A stretch of DNA of 64,000 nt. It comes from Amaranthus tricolor (lineage: Eukaryota > Streptophyta > Magnoliopsida > Caryophyllales > Amaranthaceae). Of this stretch, positions 22,089 to 34,239 are shown one piece after another. Position 1 is the stretch's first letter. Every line of letters starts with the position of its first letter. The notes under the pieces were generated by a model. The model was not told where the DNA came from and searched no databases. It saw only the letters and a program-made list of their open reading frames with translations. The translations under genes and the position numbers were made by a program. The stretch covers positions 5,762,517-5,826,516 of the forward strand of contig NC_080056.1 of the NCBI RefSeq assembly GCF_026212465.1. The letters are read 5' to 3'.

Positions 22089-24944
22089 ATGGAAGATTTA
22101 CAAAAAGTGCTAAATGTGGAAGATTCACCAAAAACTTCCAACAATGAAAAAGAATTGTCAGAAGGTAATGTTATTATGTTCTTCAAAAAAAAAATACTAA
22201 GTTATGATTGTGCATATTTACTGTCTTTTTTTTGTAATATTGAAAATCTTTGTTGCCAAGGTGAATGCTACTATGTTCTTAGAAAAAGATACTATGTTGT
22301 GATTAAAAGTTACTATGACTGTGTATAGCTACTGTGTTCTGTTTTGAAATTTTGAAAAATATTTGTTGCCAAGGTGAAAGCTACTATGTTCTTAGAAAAA
22401 GATACTATGTTGTGATTAAAAGTTACTATGACAATGTATAGCTACTGTCTTCTCTTTTGAAAGTTTTGAAAATCTTTGTTGCCAAGGTGAATGCTACTAT
22501 GTTCTTAGAAAAAGATACTATGTTATCATTAAAAGTTACTATGACTGTGTATAGCTACTGTGTTCTGTTTTGAAATTTTGAAAAATATTTGTTGCCAAGG
22601 TGAATGCTACTATGTTCTTAAAAAAAGATACTATGTTGTGATTAAAAGTTACTATGACGATGTATAGCTACTGCCTTCTTTTTTTAATTTTGGAAAAACT
22701 TTGGATTGTTATACAGGGACTCAAACTCCAAGAACTATTACACAAGTTACCCCAAATGGTTCAACCCTGTGGATTCCTCATTGTGAGTTTGATAAAAAGC
22801 CATTTGTTGGTATGGCTTTTGAAAACTTAGAGAAAGCCTTAGATTTTTATGGTAAATATGCTGAAATTTGCGGTTTTGATATACGTTCATCTACTACCTA
22901 CAAAAAAAAGGGTATTGTTTTTTTAAAATATTTTGTTTGTAGTAGGGAGGGTATCATAAAACCTAACCCTAAGAAAAGTGCAGATGTTGTTGCACGTTAT
23001 AAGAGATCAACCAAAAGAATTGGTTGTAAAGCTAGATTGATTTTGAAATATGACATAGCGAAGAGAACATACCATGTTTTAAAATTCGAAGAGGCGCACA
23101 ATCATTGTCTAGTTAGCCCTACACCGCGTCAATTTTTATTGGGTAATAGGAAAATGACTTTGTTGCACAAAAATTTCATATCTAAGAATGCACGGGTTAA
23201 TATAGGACCGGTCAAATCCTTTAGATTGTTTAAGGAAAATGTCGGGAGTTATGAGAATGTGGGAGTGACAATGCAAGATTTTAAGAATTTCCATAGGGAT
23301 TTGAAAGCATATATCAAAGGAGATGATGGGAAGATGTTGATCGAGAATTTTATCAGAAAAAGAGATATTTACACGGGGTTTTATTTTGATTATGCTTTAG
23401 ATGAGGAGGACCACATATCACGTTTATTTTGGGCCGATGCGATAAGTAGAAAGAATTATTGTTTATTTGGAGAAATGGTTACTTTTGATTGTACTTATAA
23501 CACCAATAAGTATAGCATGGTTTTAGCCCCTTTTACCGGAGTAGATCATCATAAGTCTTGTATTACATTTGGTATAGGTTTATTAGCTAAGGAAGATAGT
23601 GAATCTTTTGAGTGGTTATTTAGAACTTTTTTACATTGTATGGGGGAGTGTATGCCAACATATTTGATAACTGATCAAGACCCTGCAATGAAAATTGCGA
23701 TTAAAAATGTATTTCCACACACAATACACAAACTTTGCATGTGGCACATCATGAGTAAAGTGACTGATAAAGTTGGACCGGAATTGAACAAAAATGAAGA
23801 TTTTTTGAAAGAATTAAATGGGTGTGTGTGGAATATTGATCAAGAAGAAGATGAATTTGAAGAAAAATGGGAGGGAATTATGACCAAATACAATCTTCAA
23901 ACAGATAAATGGTTTACTAGTATATTTAGTATACGAGATCAATGGATACCCGCATATTTTAGGGATATCCCATTGGGGGGGATTTTGAGAACTACATCCC
24001 GATCGGAAAGTGTTAATAGTTTCTTCAACCACTTTTCAAACCCTCACATGACACTTGTTGAATTTTATATGAGTTATGAAAGTGCAATGGATGCACAGAG
24101 GTACAAACAAGATAAGCTCAATGCTGAATCACTTCACACAAACCCACAATATAAAACACCATTGCCGATTGAAAAACATGCCGGTGAAGTCTATACTAGA
24201 AAAATTTTTTTTCTTTTTCAAAATGAAGTTTATAAGTCTTGTTTCAAAACTTATATTCAAAGTATTGAAAAGAATGAAAGTGTGGAAAGTATAACTGTTT
24301 TGGACTCAACGGTAAGTAAGATGTACAAGGTGAATTTTATACTGGGAAGTTCGATTGACGAGTTGAAGGTAGATTGTGATTGCAAGTTATTTAAACGGAT
24401 AGGAATATTATGTTCCCATGCGATTTGTGTTATGAGTGCAAGACAAATAACACAAATACCAAAGCAATATGTTTTAGATCGTTGGACGAAGCTAGCATTA
24501 AAGAAGCCTATTTTTGATTTGCATGGGAATCTGATTGAAGAGAGCAAAAAGTGTAACAACGTGGGGAAGTTGTTGGGGGAAGTTTGGTGTGAAATATTCA
24601 ATTGTGTAGGTTTAGCTCAACGGAGTGAGAGTGATTTACAATCACTTTTACAAAACCTAAAAGATATTAGTAGAAAATTGGAGGAAAGTGATGATGTGAG
24701 GGTGGACATTACTAAAGAGCAACAAATCGAATTGTTAGTAGGCACAAGTTCATCTTCGACAATGGAAATACAAAACCCAATCCAATCAAAGAACAAAGGA
24801 AAAAGGCAAAGAATAATTGGGGAAAAGGAACAAACTATTGAGCAAAGCAAGAAGCCCAAAAGAAAGTGCAAAACTTGTGGTAAATTTGATTATCATGATA
24901 GTCGAAATTGCCCATCAACAAAAGATACCCCACTTAAGGTATAA
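22089..24944 (+). CDS. FAR1/FHY3-type MULE transposase (FRS5-like), 2 exons
   Basis: Proposed CDS join(22089..22164, 22717..24944), 767 residues. Exon 1 gives MEDLQKVLNVEDSPK and ends at a GAAG|GTAATG donor. Exon 2 follows the TATACAG acceptor, and the phases fit. The long exon has no ATG at its start, so the upstream exon is needed. Domains: FAR1 zinc-finger DNA-binding region (about 55-155); MULE transposase core (about 275-400) with FDCTYNTNKY (Asp283) and LITDQDPAMK (Asp345); SWIM zinc finger CDC..CSH (579-593); and a C-terminal CCHC-like knuckle CKTCGKFDYHDSRNC (743-757) after a basic run. It would bind the element's ends and catalyse cut-and-paste transposition in the nucleus. An alternative end by splicing at AAG|GTATAA to a GCAG acceptor near 25030 would change only the last residues. 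Confidence 0.88.
22165..22716 (+). repeat. Transposase intron made of 113-bp tandem mini-intron units
   Basis: The intron consists of about five units starting at 22165, 22261, 22374, 22487 and 22600. The spacing from unit 2 on is exactly 113 bp, and the last unit is 117 bp. Each starts with GTGAATGCTACTATG or a variant (GTAATG in the first, GTGAAAG in the third) and ends TTGTTGCCAAG, or TTATACAG at the true acceptor. Unit boundaries are therefore AG|GT junctions. The array starts at the donor and ends at the acceptor, so it looks like tandem duplication of a whole small intron. Confidence 0.85.
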
Positions 24945-25082
24945 AATATATATAATTTGCTTATATTTTATTGTATCCTTATTTAATAGTTTGATTATGT
25001 AAATGAAAGTGCAAAATTTTTGTTATGCAGGAAAATTGATGCTGAAGAACAGATAGATAAAGAGATTATATTAAGATGACTA

Positions 25083-25330
25083 TGGATAGCTACTGTCTTT
25101 TGTTTTGTAATTTTGAAAAATCTTTTGTTGCAAAAATGAATGCTACTATGTTCTTAGGAAAAGATACTATGTTGTTATTAAAAGTTACTATGACAATGTA
25201 TAGCTACTGTCTTCTGTTTTGTAATTTTGAAAAAACTTTTGTTGCAAAAGTGAATGATACTATGTTCTTAAGAAAAGATACTATGTTGTGATTAAAAGTT
25301 ACTATGACAATGTATAGCTACTGTCTTCTG
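25083..25330 (+). repeat. 113/114-bp repeat units downstream of the transposase
   Basis: Two full units and part of a third, of the same family as the transposase intron, with period 114 (GTTGCAAAA at 25127 and 25241). The last unit is cut at CTTCTG by the LINE fragment and resumes at 25891. Confidence 0.8.
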
Positions 25331-25890
25331 TACATTTGACTGGTTATGCACACGGATGTTCTGCTGGATTCATAGCATCCTCCTTACTAGTGGATGCACA
25401 AGGTTTAGGAACATCATCTGTTACTGCAATTTTAGGATTCCTACATGCTGCTAAATTTGCCCATTAAACATGGCGGTTTTCTGGTCAATTGATAAACCTT
25501 TATTTTTTCTCACCCACTTCGACTTTACCGGCCTGAAACCATCCTCATTTACCAACAGATTAGGCCGGTGATTGGTTTGCTTGATGCCAACCCGACACTC
25601 CAATTCATGTGCCCAAATTGTTTACATTTGGAGCACCATAACGGGAGCCAATCATACTCGACATGCTGAGTTACCAAATAGGCATTGTGGTTCATCTATT
25701 TTTTTTATATGACATCTTTGCATCCCACGGTTTGATAACGAATGCTTCTTTATCAAATAGAATTCCGGTCATACTACATGCTCTCTCTTGTTCCTCTTAT
25801 GAATTGAGTCTAACCAAGAAAACTCCTTAGTTTACCATACAGGGGGGCGGTTAGCACCAACAACATAGCATACCACTTTGTAATTACAAC
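25331..25890 (-). pseudogene. LINE ORF1/gag-like fragment nested in the MULE
   Basis: The minus strand reads, across several frames, LFDKEAFVIKPWDAKM (the DUF4283-type conserved block). About 100 bp on it reads YDWLP, followed by the fragments of a C-x-x-C...GH....C zinc knuckle (a CSKCKQFGHM-like frame). It then continues to a tail with DDVPKPCASTSKEDAMNPAE. This order is that of plant L1-type LINE ORF1 proteins. Frameshifts interrupt it. The segment splits a 113-bp repeat unit, so it arrived after the array had formed. No reverse transcriptase is present. Confidence 0.65.
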
Positions 25891-26040
25891 TCCTTTGTAA
25901 TTTTGAAAAAACTTTTGTTGCAAAAGTGAATGATACTATGTTCTTAAGAAAAGATACTATGTTGTGATTAAAAGTTACTATGACAATGTATAGCTACTGT
26001 CTTCTGTTTTGTAATTTTGAAAAAACTTTGTTGCAAAAAT
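25891..26040 (+). repeat. 113-bp repeat units resumed after the LINE fragment
   Basis: TTTGTAATTTTGAAAAAAC and the following unit continue the array interrupted at 25330, then fade before the 3' end of the Ulp1-like gene. Confidence 0.75.
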
Positions 26041-26160
26041 ATCAGCCTTGTACTTCATCTTGTACAAACTAAAGCCTAAGCCTAAGTGCCTGATTATCTA
26101 CTATGTTCCATCAAATGTTTGTACAACTTAAAAATTCACAACTTCATCTTGTACTTCACA

Positions 26161-29100
26161 TTAACGAATCTTTAATCTTCTGATAGAAACTTGTTTGGCA
26201 ATGGAGCGTCTTTTATCTTTAAAATTGGACAGCTCTTCTAAAACTTTGGATCTTTGTTTGTTCAAATCAGATAACAATAAAGATCCGGCAATCTTAACTC
26301 TTGCCACATGTCTCAATGGAGCCTACATAAAAAGAAAATACATTTAGTTTGAATCTTTTAATTAGAATGTCATTCAAAAAAATACATTTAAAGATAATAT
26401 TAAGAAGAAAAATCGTAACTGCATTCAATATTGGACACTGGAAATCAACTGTTCCCTCGAAAAACAGCATGCTCATCATCATAAATACATCACTTTCAAT
26501 ATTCGTCCTAGCAGTCATTTTCCAATCGGTGGGAACTCGTTCCATTTTCCATAATGGAATAACATGAGTAGCTTGCATCTTATCATCAAAAATTGTTGAC
26601 AACAAATCTTTCTACAAAAGTTTCATTTAAATATTTATTAATAAATATTTCATAATCTTAGCAACATAGGCAAAAGGTTTTTCAGGATAATAAAATGCTA
26701 CACATACCATAGTGTCACCGAGCTTTCTAATTTCTTCTTCTGAAACAGCAGTATGGTTCACATTGTCTATCCATTGAACCATTCTTAACTTCATATTCAG
26801 AAGAAGTAAGAAGTACTGACTGCCTTTCAATATCGGGACAACAATCTGTATATTATATATCACTGAATCAATAAATATATCTAAAAAAAAGTGACTGCAC
26901 AAGTACTAACTACCTATTAGTAGCTATAACAACTAAAATAGTGACTATATAAGCCAATCAATCATTAAAAAAATATCTTACCAGATCAAACTTAGTCAAA
27001 TCAACTTGGTTGAAATCCACCCATTTGACCCAAGAATCACAAATTAAATCAATTTGTTCAGAACCACCATTATTATTAAAATCCAACAAAGCAAGCTGTA
27101 AAAAAAAAACAATGAAATAACTAAAAATAATTCAAAATAAAAGAAAAGTAATTTAGAATAAAAATAACTAAAAATAATTCAAAATAAAAGAAAAGTAATT
27201 TAGAATAAAAATGACAAAAAACGTACACTAGAACTAGCACTAAAGAAGAACTTTTTTGAAGATTGCTTGTTCTTTTCATTTTCATTGAGCAATAAACACC
27301 AACAATCCACAACAGAAACATGAGTAAACTTTGAGGGATCCCCAAGAGTATAAAACTCTTCCCTTTGAATCCTCAAATTGTCCTCATAATTAACGAGCAA
27401 TTCACTGTCAAATAAAAAGGAATAAAATAAGTATAATAAAAAACAAAAATCACATAAAAAGAAAAACCAAAAAAAAAGACTCACCTATTGTCAAAACATT
27501 GATCAGAAACAAAACAATAGTCAACTGTTTCTTGAAGTAACGAACCAAGTGTTCTCATATATTTTTTGTTTGACTTCAGCAGATGTGAAACATATGTAAA
27601 TTTATCATTCACACCTCTGAAAGGAATGGAACACTTAGCCCTGCCATGTATCAATACATTCTCATAACCATGGCTTTCAAAAACAGTGATATTATTTACA
27701 ACATCATCATCACCCTCATCAGCAACATTATTTACAACTTGATCCAATTCAACCTCATCCACTACATCTACATCTACATCACCCTCATCAGCAACAAAAA
27801 CCTCATTCACCATCCTGGGAATAGAGGTAACCCATTTAACCGTGTCAACTATCTCATCGATTGTATTGAGCACGGTAGGATTCATGAAAAAACTTTGGGT
27901 TTCAGAAAAAGGTGTGGATGAGGTAGAAGGAACATCAGGAAAAGGGACAGGAGGAGAAGAAAATGAACGTTTTTGTTCTAAAAACAACTTAATTTTCTGC
28001 ATGTAAAACTCGGAGACAACTTGAGTGTCTCTCCTCATCAGCATCAGCAACTCACATATTTCCTACAAAAATAAGTAAAGATAAAGTTAAATGTTGTTCA
28101 AATTAAAAGTAACTATGTTCTTAAAATACTATGTTATGATTATTTTCCAAAAGTGAATGCTACTATGTTCTTAGAAAAAGATACTATGTTATCATTAAAA
28201 GTTACTATGACTGTGTATAGCTACTGTGTTCTGTTTTGAAATTTTGAAAAATATTTGTTGCCAAGGTGAATGCTACTATGTTCTTAGAAAAAGATACTAT
28301 GTTGTGATTAAAAGTTACTATGACAATGTATAGCTACTGTGTTCTATTTTGAAAATTTGAAAAATGTTTGTTATACAGGAGAATGCTACTGTTTGATCAT
28401 ACTTACACTTACATACTTAAAATGCTACTGTGCATATCATTAAAATGTTATCATTAAAATGCTACTGTGTTTGATCATACTTAAAGATACAGGAGAATGC
28501 TACTGTGTTATCATACTTAAAATGTTTGTGATTAAAATGCTACTGTGTTTGATCATACTTAAAGATACAGGAGAATGCTACTGTGTTATCATTAAAATGT
28601 TTGTTATACATAAATAAGTAAGATCATACTTACATCCTCAGCTACTTGGTGTATTTCAGAATTACGCATTGCATTTAACGGCAAGTGAAACTCAATTTTA
28701 TCATCGTCTTGCACTGTTTGATCTCTGAAGGGTTCTGCATTTACACTTGGTTGACCAATATCAACGTTGTTCACCTTTAACCCAACAGCTTGACCATACT
28801 CAAAAACCATCGTCTGACTCACGGGATATGTACTCAAAATTAAACCACTGCCAAAATGATTAGCAGATGTTTCCTCCTTAATTCTTTTTGACACATCCTT
28901 ATCAGTCCAATGAGAGATAAGGGGTAAAGAGGATGGCAAAGAGATATTCTTGAATTTCAAACGATGAAAATAAATTATTTCCAACAAAACAATGCATCCA
29001 GAAAAAAATTGCACCTTTCCTTTACGATATCTAACAACAGAGTCACAAAACTGATCAAGCACATACTTACACCAATTAAAAGAACTAATCTTATTCGAAT

Positions 29101-29924
29101 CTACTATAGACTTTACAATCTTAAGGTCTATTGTTCTGTTTTGGGTTGGGGCTAAGAAAGAAGAAATAGCATGCAACACAAAAAGTTGCTTGAACTCATC
29201 CCCACCATCAATCATCCTAGGGATCATTCGTTCAAGCAATTCTAAAGGAATTGCTGCATTTGTATCTTCATAACCAAAAAAGGATCTAAATTCTTGTTTC
29301 AAGGGAAAATCAGGATTATACTTGTTCGCACACCTTGAAACTATATCTACATCATTGTTTGGGTTCAGAGGTAGACAAAAAACATCATATACATCATATT
29401 CAGAAATGGGAAAGCACTTGAAAGAGTCTATCGAAAACATACAACTACCGGGATCAAAACAATCTACAAGCCAACCAAGCATTGCAGATGGATTTCTACA
29501 TAACTTTAAATTAAGAAGGCCACCAAAACCAATCTCTCTCACTGAGATTTTTTGTTTCTCAGTGAATCCCTTCATCAATTTGATCAATTGAGAAGGTCTA
29601 CTTTTTGTCTGGAATGTAGATCTCAACCTGCAACAACAAAAAAAATATACAATGTTCTTAGAAAAAGATACTATGTTATCAATAAAGGATACTATGACTA
29701 TGAATAATTACAATGTTGATGACCTGGAATACTTTGTTGGAATTAAAATTTTGGAATTCAACATACCTTACAGACCTTTGTTGTACATTGTCAGTTTCCT
29801 CAGCTCTTCTCTTTCTTGTGTTGGAATTCAAATGTAAATTAGAAGTGGAGGGAATATCAACTGGAATACTGCGACCTCGTTGATGACCTGACTTCGAAGT
29901 TGACGAACCTCTTGTTTTTGCCAT
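26161..29924 (-). CDS. Transposon-borne Ulp1-like protein with lost catalytic residues, 8 exons
   Basis: CDS complement(join(26161..26322, 26420..26611, 26708..26845, 26982..27095, 27227..27404, 27485..28062, 28634..29627, 29767..29924)), 837 residues. All junctions are GT..AG and in phase. The N-terminus is basic (MAKTRGSSTSKS). Residues about 60-380 are the domain usual in plant transposon Ulp1 genes (KISVREIGFGGLLNLK, WLVDCFDPGSC, ISEYDVYDVFCLPL). An acidic linker (about 440-520) follows. The C-terminus (about 600-810) is the C48 SUMO-protease-like fold: VVPILKGSQYFLLLLNMK, then WIDN, then RTNIESDVFMMMSM. The usual His is Gln684, the Cys is Ser760 (SDVF for CGVF), and the expected oxyanion Gln is not seen. 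Only the Asp (701) remains. It may bind SUMO or the transposase without cleaving. It converges on the transposase gene. Confidence 0.75.
28120..28620 (+). repeat. 113-bp units and 78-bp sub-repeats in intron 2 of the Ulp1-like gene
   Basis: 28148-28380 holds two units of the same family as the transposase intron, in plus orientation and therefore antisense to this gene. They end in TTTGTTATACAGGAG, the same acceptor-like end as at 22716. From 28455 a shorter repeat (TTTGATCATACTTAAAG ... CAGGAGAATGCTACTGTG) is duplicated with a 78-bp period. A single related unit also forms the middle of intron 1 (about 29645-29705). Confidence 0.8.
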
Positions 29925-30570
29925 GACAACTAAAAAAAAAAGTGATAATCGAAGATTTAAAATACCAGAATTAAACCAAAAATAATATCAAAATGTCGAG
30001 ACTAAAAAAATCAAAACATCGAAGTAAAGTCGCAGAACAAGATGAAGAAATTAACCCTAAAAATCGAATGAAAATGAAAAGTCGCAGAACAAGATGAAAA
30101 TCGAAGTAAAGCAGAGTAATATCAAATAATATCAACAGAAATTAACCCTAAATATCAAATACCAGAGTAATATTCAAATAAACACCAAAAATCGAAGAAA
30201 ATAAACCCTTAAATCAAGAACTGAAATACCTGAAATAAAATCCAAGAACGATTGAAGAACAATGAAAATGTCGAGATTCAAACGAAAGTAAAGCAGGATG
30301 GAACGGTTGAGATTCAAACGATTGAAGAACAAATAAAATCCAAGAAAAATGAACGGGAGGAAGACGAAAATTCTTGAGGATGGAACGCAAAGAAAATGTC
30401 GAGAAAGTAAAGTAGGAGAGAGAAAAAAAAAATTTCTTTATATATTGAACCGGTTAATCAATAAAAAACCGGTTCAAATTACATGAAAAATCCAAATTGA
30501 ACCGCGTGCAACTATGAAAAAATGCTAATTAAATCTGTCCGTTGATCAAAAAAATGAATGGTTTAGATTA
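29925..30570. other. Right subterminal region of the MULE, leader of the Ulp1-like gene
   Basis: Purine-rich on the plus strand with repeated words such as AAGTCGCAGAAC and AAATCGAAG, and no exon. It mirrors in style the pyrimidine-rich leader at 21600-22080 of the transposase gene (repeats of AACCTTCGAAA near 21668-21706). Each end would act as promoter and 5' leader for its gene. Confidence 0.45.
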
Positions 30571-30758
<188 letters not shown>

Positions 30759-31187
30759 AAGACATTGTAAACTATAATTTAAAAAAAAGCTTTGTTTTTT
30801 CGGCTCGTTTTATATGAGACCGTCGTATATGAGACGAGTTTGCCCATTGCTCTAAGTAATCACTTTGAAATTATAAGTGATCACTTTAAGGTTATACTAA
30901 TAACTTTAAGACTATAAAAAGTCATCTTTTTAAAAATAAATGTATATTAAACCAACTCAATTTAAATGGTCTCACCGTGAGACTTCTCTTTTACGAAGTA
31001 GAAGTATATTGTTTAATGTGCTACAAACACAATTTTTGAAATATTTGCAAGCCTTCCTTTAGGAAAAAATTGTTCATATTGATCATAACATAAATAAGAA
31101 CAAATATTTCACATTTTCACTACAATTCATACATTTACAAACCAAATTAATTACTATTAATTAAATTCATGTATTTCATCAAGCTAG
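30759..31187. other. 3' flank of the IRX15-like gene with dispersed repeat text
   Basis: Holds GAGACCGTC and TGATCACTTTA repeat words (30805-30990), then the probable minus-strand 3' untranslated region. No gene. Confidence 0.4.
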
Positions 31188-33055
31188 CTAGGAAGAGTTG
31201 TTCTTAGAATGACAAAACTCAAAACAATTCTTATCCATCCTTTCCAATACAAAATGAGCAAGCATTCCATTATTTTCTACCATATTTTCCTTACACAAAA
31301 ACTCTTCACTTGACATTCTTTGAGGTTCCAAGTTATAATCATGCACAAAAACATGAGTCTTCCCGCTTTGCGCAGAGGTCTTCTTGCTCCGGGCCAACAC
31401 ACCAGCTGTAAAAATCGTCGACATTCGTCCTGGGGCGGTTTTCCAATGGCCCCGAGGACCATCGACTAGGATTACATCCCAATCGATGTCGTAAAATTGG
31501 TTTGGCAAATCATTTATGCCTAATTTACAATCGGAAAAGAGTAAGTTTTGTACGGGTTTACACTCATTATGAGATTGTTCTTTAACCGATGATATTAATT
31601 CTTTGTAGTCACTTAATTTTGTTGTGTATTGTACGTCGTAGGCTTCAATTCCAGGGTGTTTTTCTTCCATATATGCAGCATAATACCTGCCAATAATTGT
31701 TTTTAACCACTACGTTACGTTGATTAATCATCATGTATTACTAAATCGTTACGTGACATCGACACTATATTAAGTGCGATAAGTGTAATTTATCAAACAA
31801 TGCACTCCTTATCGAGTTAACTAGTTATGACAGGGTCGATTCCGAGATTTAAGAGGTTCAGAGCGAAACGTTAATTATTGGCCTTTAAAAACTAAATATA
31901 TATGCTATTACTTGTGATATTCTTATGGAGAGATTATACCTTGGTTGACTTTGAAAATAGTAATAATTTTATTATAGCATGTGAGCCATTTGTTCATCTT
32001 ACTCATTCAGATTTGATTACAATAAAAATAAAATAATTTTGAAAAATAAATGACTTAGACACAATATATAATTGTTTCCACAAGATTAATATCCGTTAAT
32101 AAACTCAAACTTAATACTCCTATTTGGGAGTGATAAATATTTATTTAGTTAATTTTATTATATTGTGTAGTTTTAAAGTCAATTCTTCAATGCAATGCAT
32201 TAATATCAAAAATTGACAAATGAAAGGTTGTTCGTTGGTTGATTTAGTTGGTTTATTTGAATAATCGGATTTTTTGGTGTGATCATTTTGTTATAAAGAT
32301 GTTTTAATTTCCACAAATAATAAAAAATTATCCAAAACATCTAAAATTTCTTTCATCCGCCGCAAATAATTTTATCTTTAAATTATTATCTAATATTTCA
32401 ACTTTTTTTATATATTTGCTCTCAACATAGTAATGATCTAAACCACCACAACCTCACCCCTTTTTCTCATAATGACTATGCTATGAGCAAATATATATTA
32501 AAGATGATATAATAAAAAATATCAATAAATAAATTATTTATAGTGGATGTGTGAAATATTAAATTATTTTAGACAATTATTTAAAAAAAAATAATTAAGT
32601 TGTGAAAGGTTATATATAAATTACCTATTCTCATCAATAAAAACAGTTCTTCCATGATTATTAAGAGCATGCCAAAGCAAAGATTCATGAGTAAGTCCAA
32701 AAACAAGAAAATTACAAGGAGAAGGACACCTTCTTATAACATCCGATATAGTCTTTATATCACCCAAATCCATTTTTTCCGTAGTATTTGCATTACATGA
32801 ATAATGTATAAGTGTATTCATCACATTCTTAGGCAATGGGTAACCCCCCGTCGTGTGGGGCCCACCCATCGAACCCTCGAAAGAGGAAGAAGAAGAAGAA
32901 GAAGACGAGTTACGAGTGTAAATGATGAGAGTGAGGAGGAAAATGAGGGTGAAAAGAGATATAAAGGCTAAAAGCCATAGTTTATTTGAGTTGCCTTGTT
33001 TAAGAATGTAAGGGTGAAGAAGAATAAGTTTTGTGTTGGTGTTGTTGTTCTTCAT
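31188..33055 (-). CDS. IRX15-L: IRX15/IRX15-LIKE, DUF579 xylan biosynthesis protein, 2 exons
   Basis: CDS complement(join(31188..31686, 32625..33055)), 309 residues. The AATAG|GTAATT donor and GGCAG acceptor join as IDEN-RYYAAYMEEK. The N-terminus (MKNNNTNTKLILLHPYI) is the conserved start of IRX15/IRX15-L. It is followed by a single Golgi signal-anchor helix (about 27-46), a run of nine Ser in the stem, and the DUF579 domain (about 95-300) with CNFLVFGLTHESLLW, DWDVILVDGPRG and HVFVHDY. Family members act in the Golgi in secondary-wall glucuronoxylan synthesis. Relatives GXMT methylate glucuronic acid, but the activity of IRX15 proteins themselves is not settled. Length is usual. It ends CHSKNNSS. 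Confidence 0.92.
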
Positions 33056-33135
33056 TTTTATTTATTTCTTGCAAAAAAGGAGGGAAAATAATAAATATAG
33101 GTAGATGGGGTTGAGTTTATTTGGGATTTGTTAAG

Positions 33136-33143
33136 TTATATAA
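33136..33143 (-). promoter_or_regulatory. Candidate TATA box of the IRX15-like gene
   Basis: TTATATAA, 81 bp upstream of the ATG at 33055, in a context (ACTTATATAAC on the minus strand) typical of plant core promoters. No other TATA-like word lies closer in. Confidence 0.45.
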
Positions 33144-33824
33144 GTAGGGAAAAAGAGCATGAGGGGAATTAAATATAAGGGAGAAAAGGTAGGAAATTTG
33201 TCATAAATTAAACAAACTTGGAGTGGAAAAGATGGGTAGAAAGCTAGAGAATGATTATGACATTACAATGGAATGTATGTCATTTTTTTAATATTGCTTC
33301 ATTAGTTAATTTAATTTTTATTTTAAATTGTTATAAGTAAGTAATACTCCTACCTCTTTGGTATATTTTGTTCACGGATACTTGAATGAGACGGTTTTAT
33401 GGTGAGAGTAATTGTATTGGGCAATATTTAGTGTGTTGAGTAATTGGTTATAATTTATAATTTTAAAATGATTAATTAAAAAAATAAGCTAATTATATGA
33501 CATGTTTCATGGTGAGACGGTCTCATACAAGACGAGCTTTTTTTTTAGTTTTTTTGTTGATTATTAATTTTAGACTTTTTAGTTGATAAGTTTTCTAAAA
33601 AGTGTTTACTAAATAACTGTTAAATCAGTTGAAAAATTAGTTTTTAAATGAAAATAAAAAAGATGCAATGTATTGGTTATTGAATTTTTGATCTCTATTA
33701 TCTATAATAAACAACTAATAGTCAGCGATCATTATCAAATACTCTTAAGTCTCTTATTGGCTTAAAAAAATGATTTACTGTCCATTGATCAAATCAATTA
33801 ATAACTTCAACTAACAATATTCAG

Positions 33825-33902
<78 letters not shown>

Positions 33903-34182
33903 ATGAATATGATTACAAAAATTGATTAGTTTATGTTATCTTATAATTATAATTTGGGCTGTATATTTTAGTTTCACTTGATAAATTGTATTTATCTAAA
34001 ACGTTAGAAGGAACAAACAATGGATTTATAGTCTAATTAACTTGTATGCATATTGAGTACGATGCTTTACTTACAAGTTGTAATAATAGACCGTTTCTTA
34101 GTGAGAAGCCAAAAATACAAATCGTTATGTTTTTGTAATGCAAAAATATAGTATTTGTGAAATACTGCAAGCAGCTTCTACT

Positions 34183-34239
<57 letters not shown>

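Noticed and set aside
22252..22703. The 113-bp repeats as a CRISPR-like array or satellite
   Set aside because: The units are contiguous with no unique spacers, are eukaryotic intron sequence, and are too few for a satellite.
22701..24944. Transposase starting at 22701
   Set aside because: There is no ATG at that position (TTG). A short upstream exon at 22089-22164 supplies the start and fits in phase.
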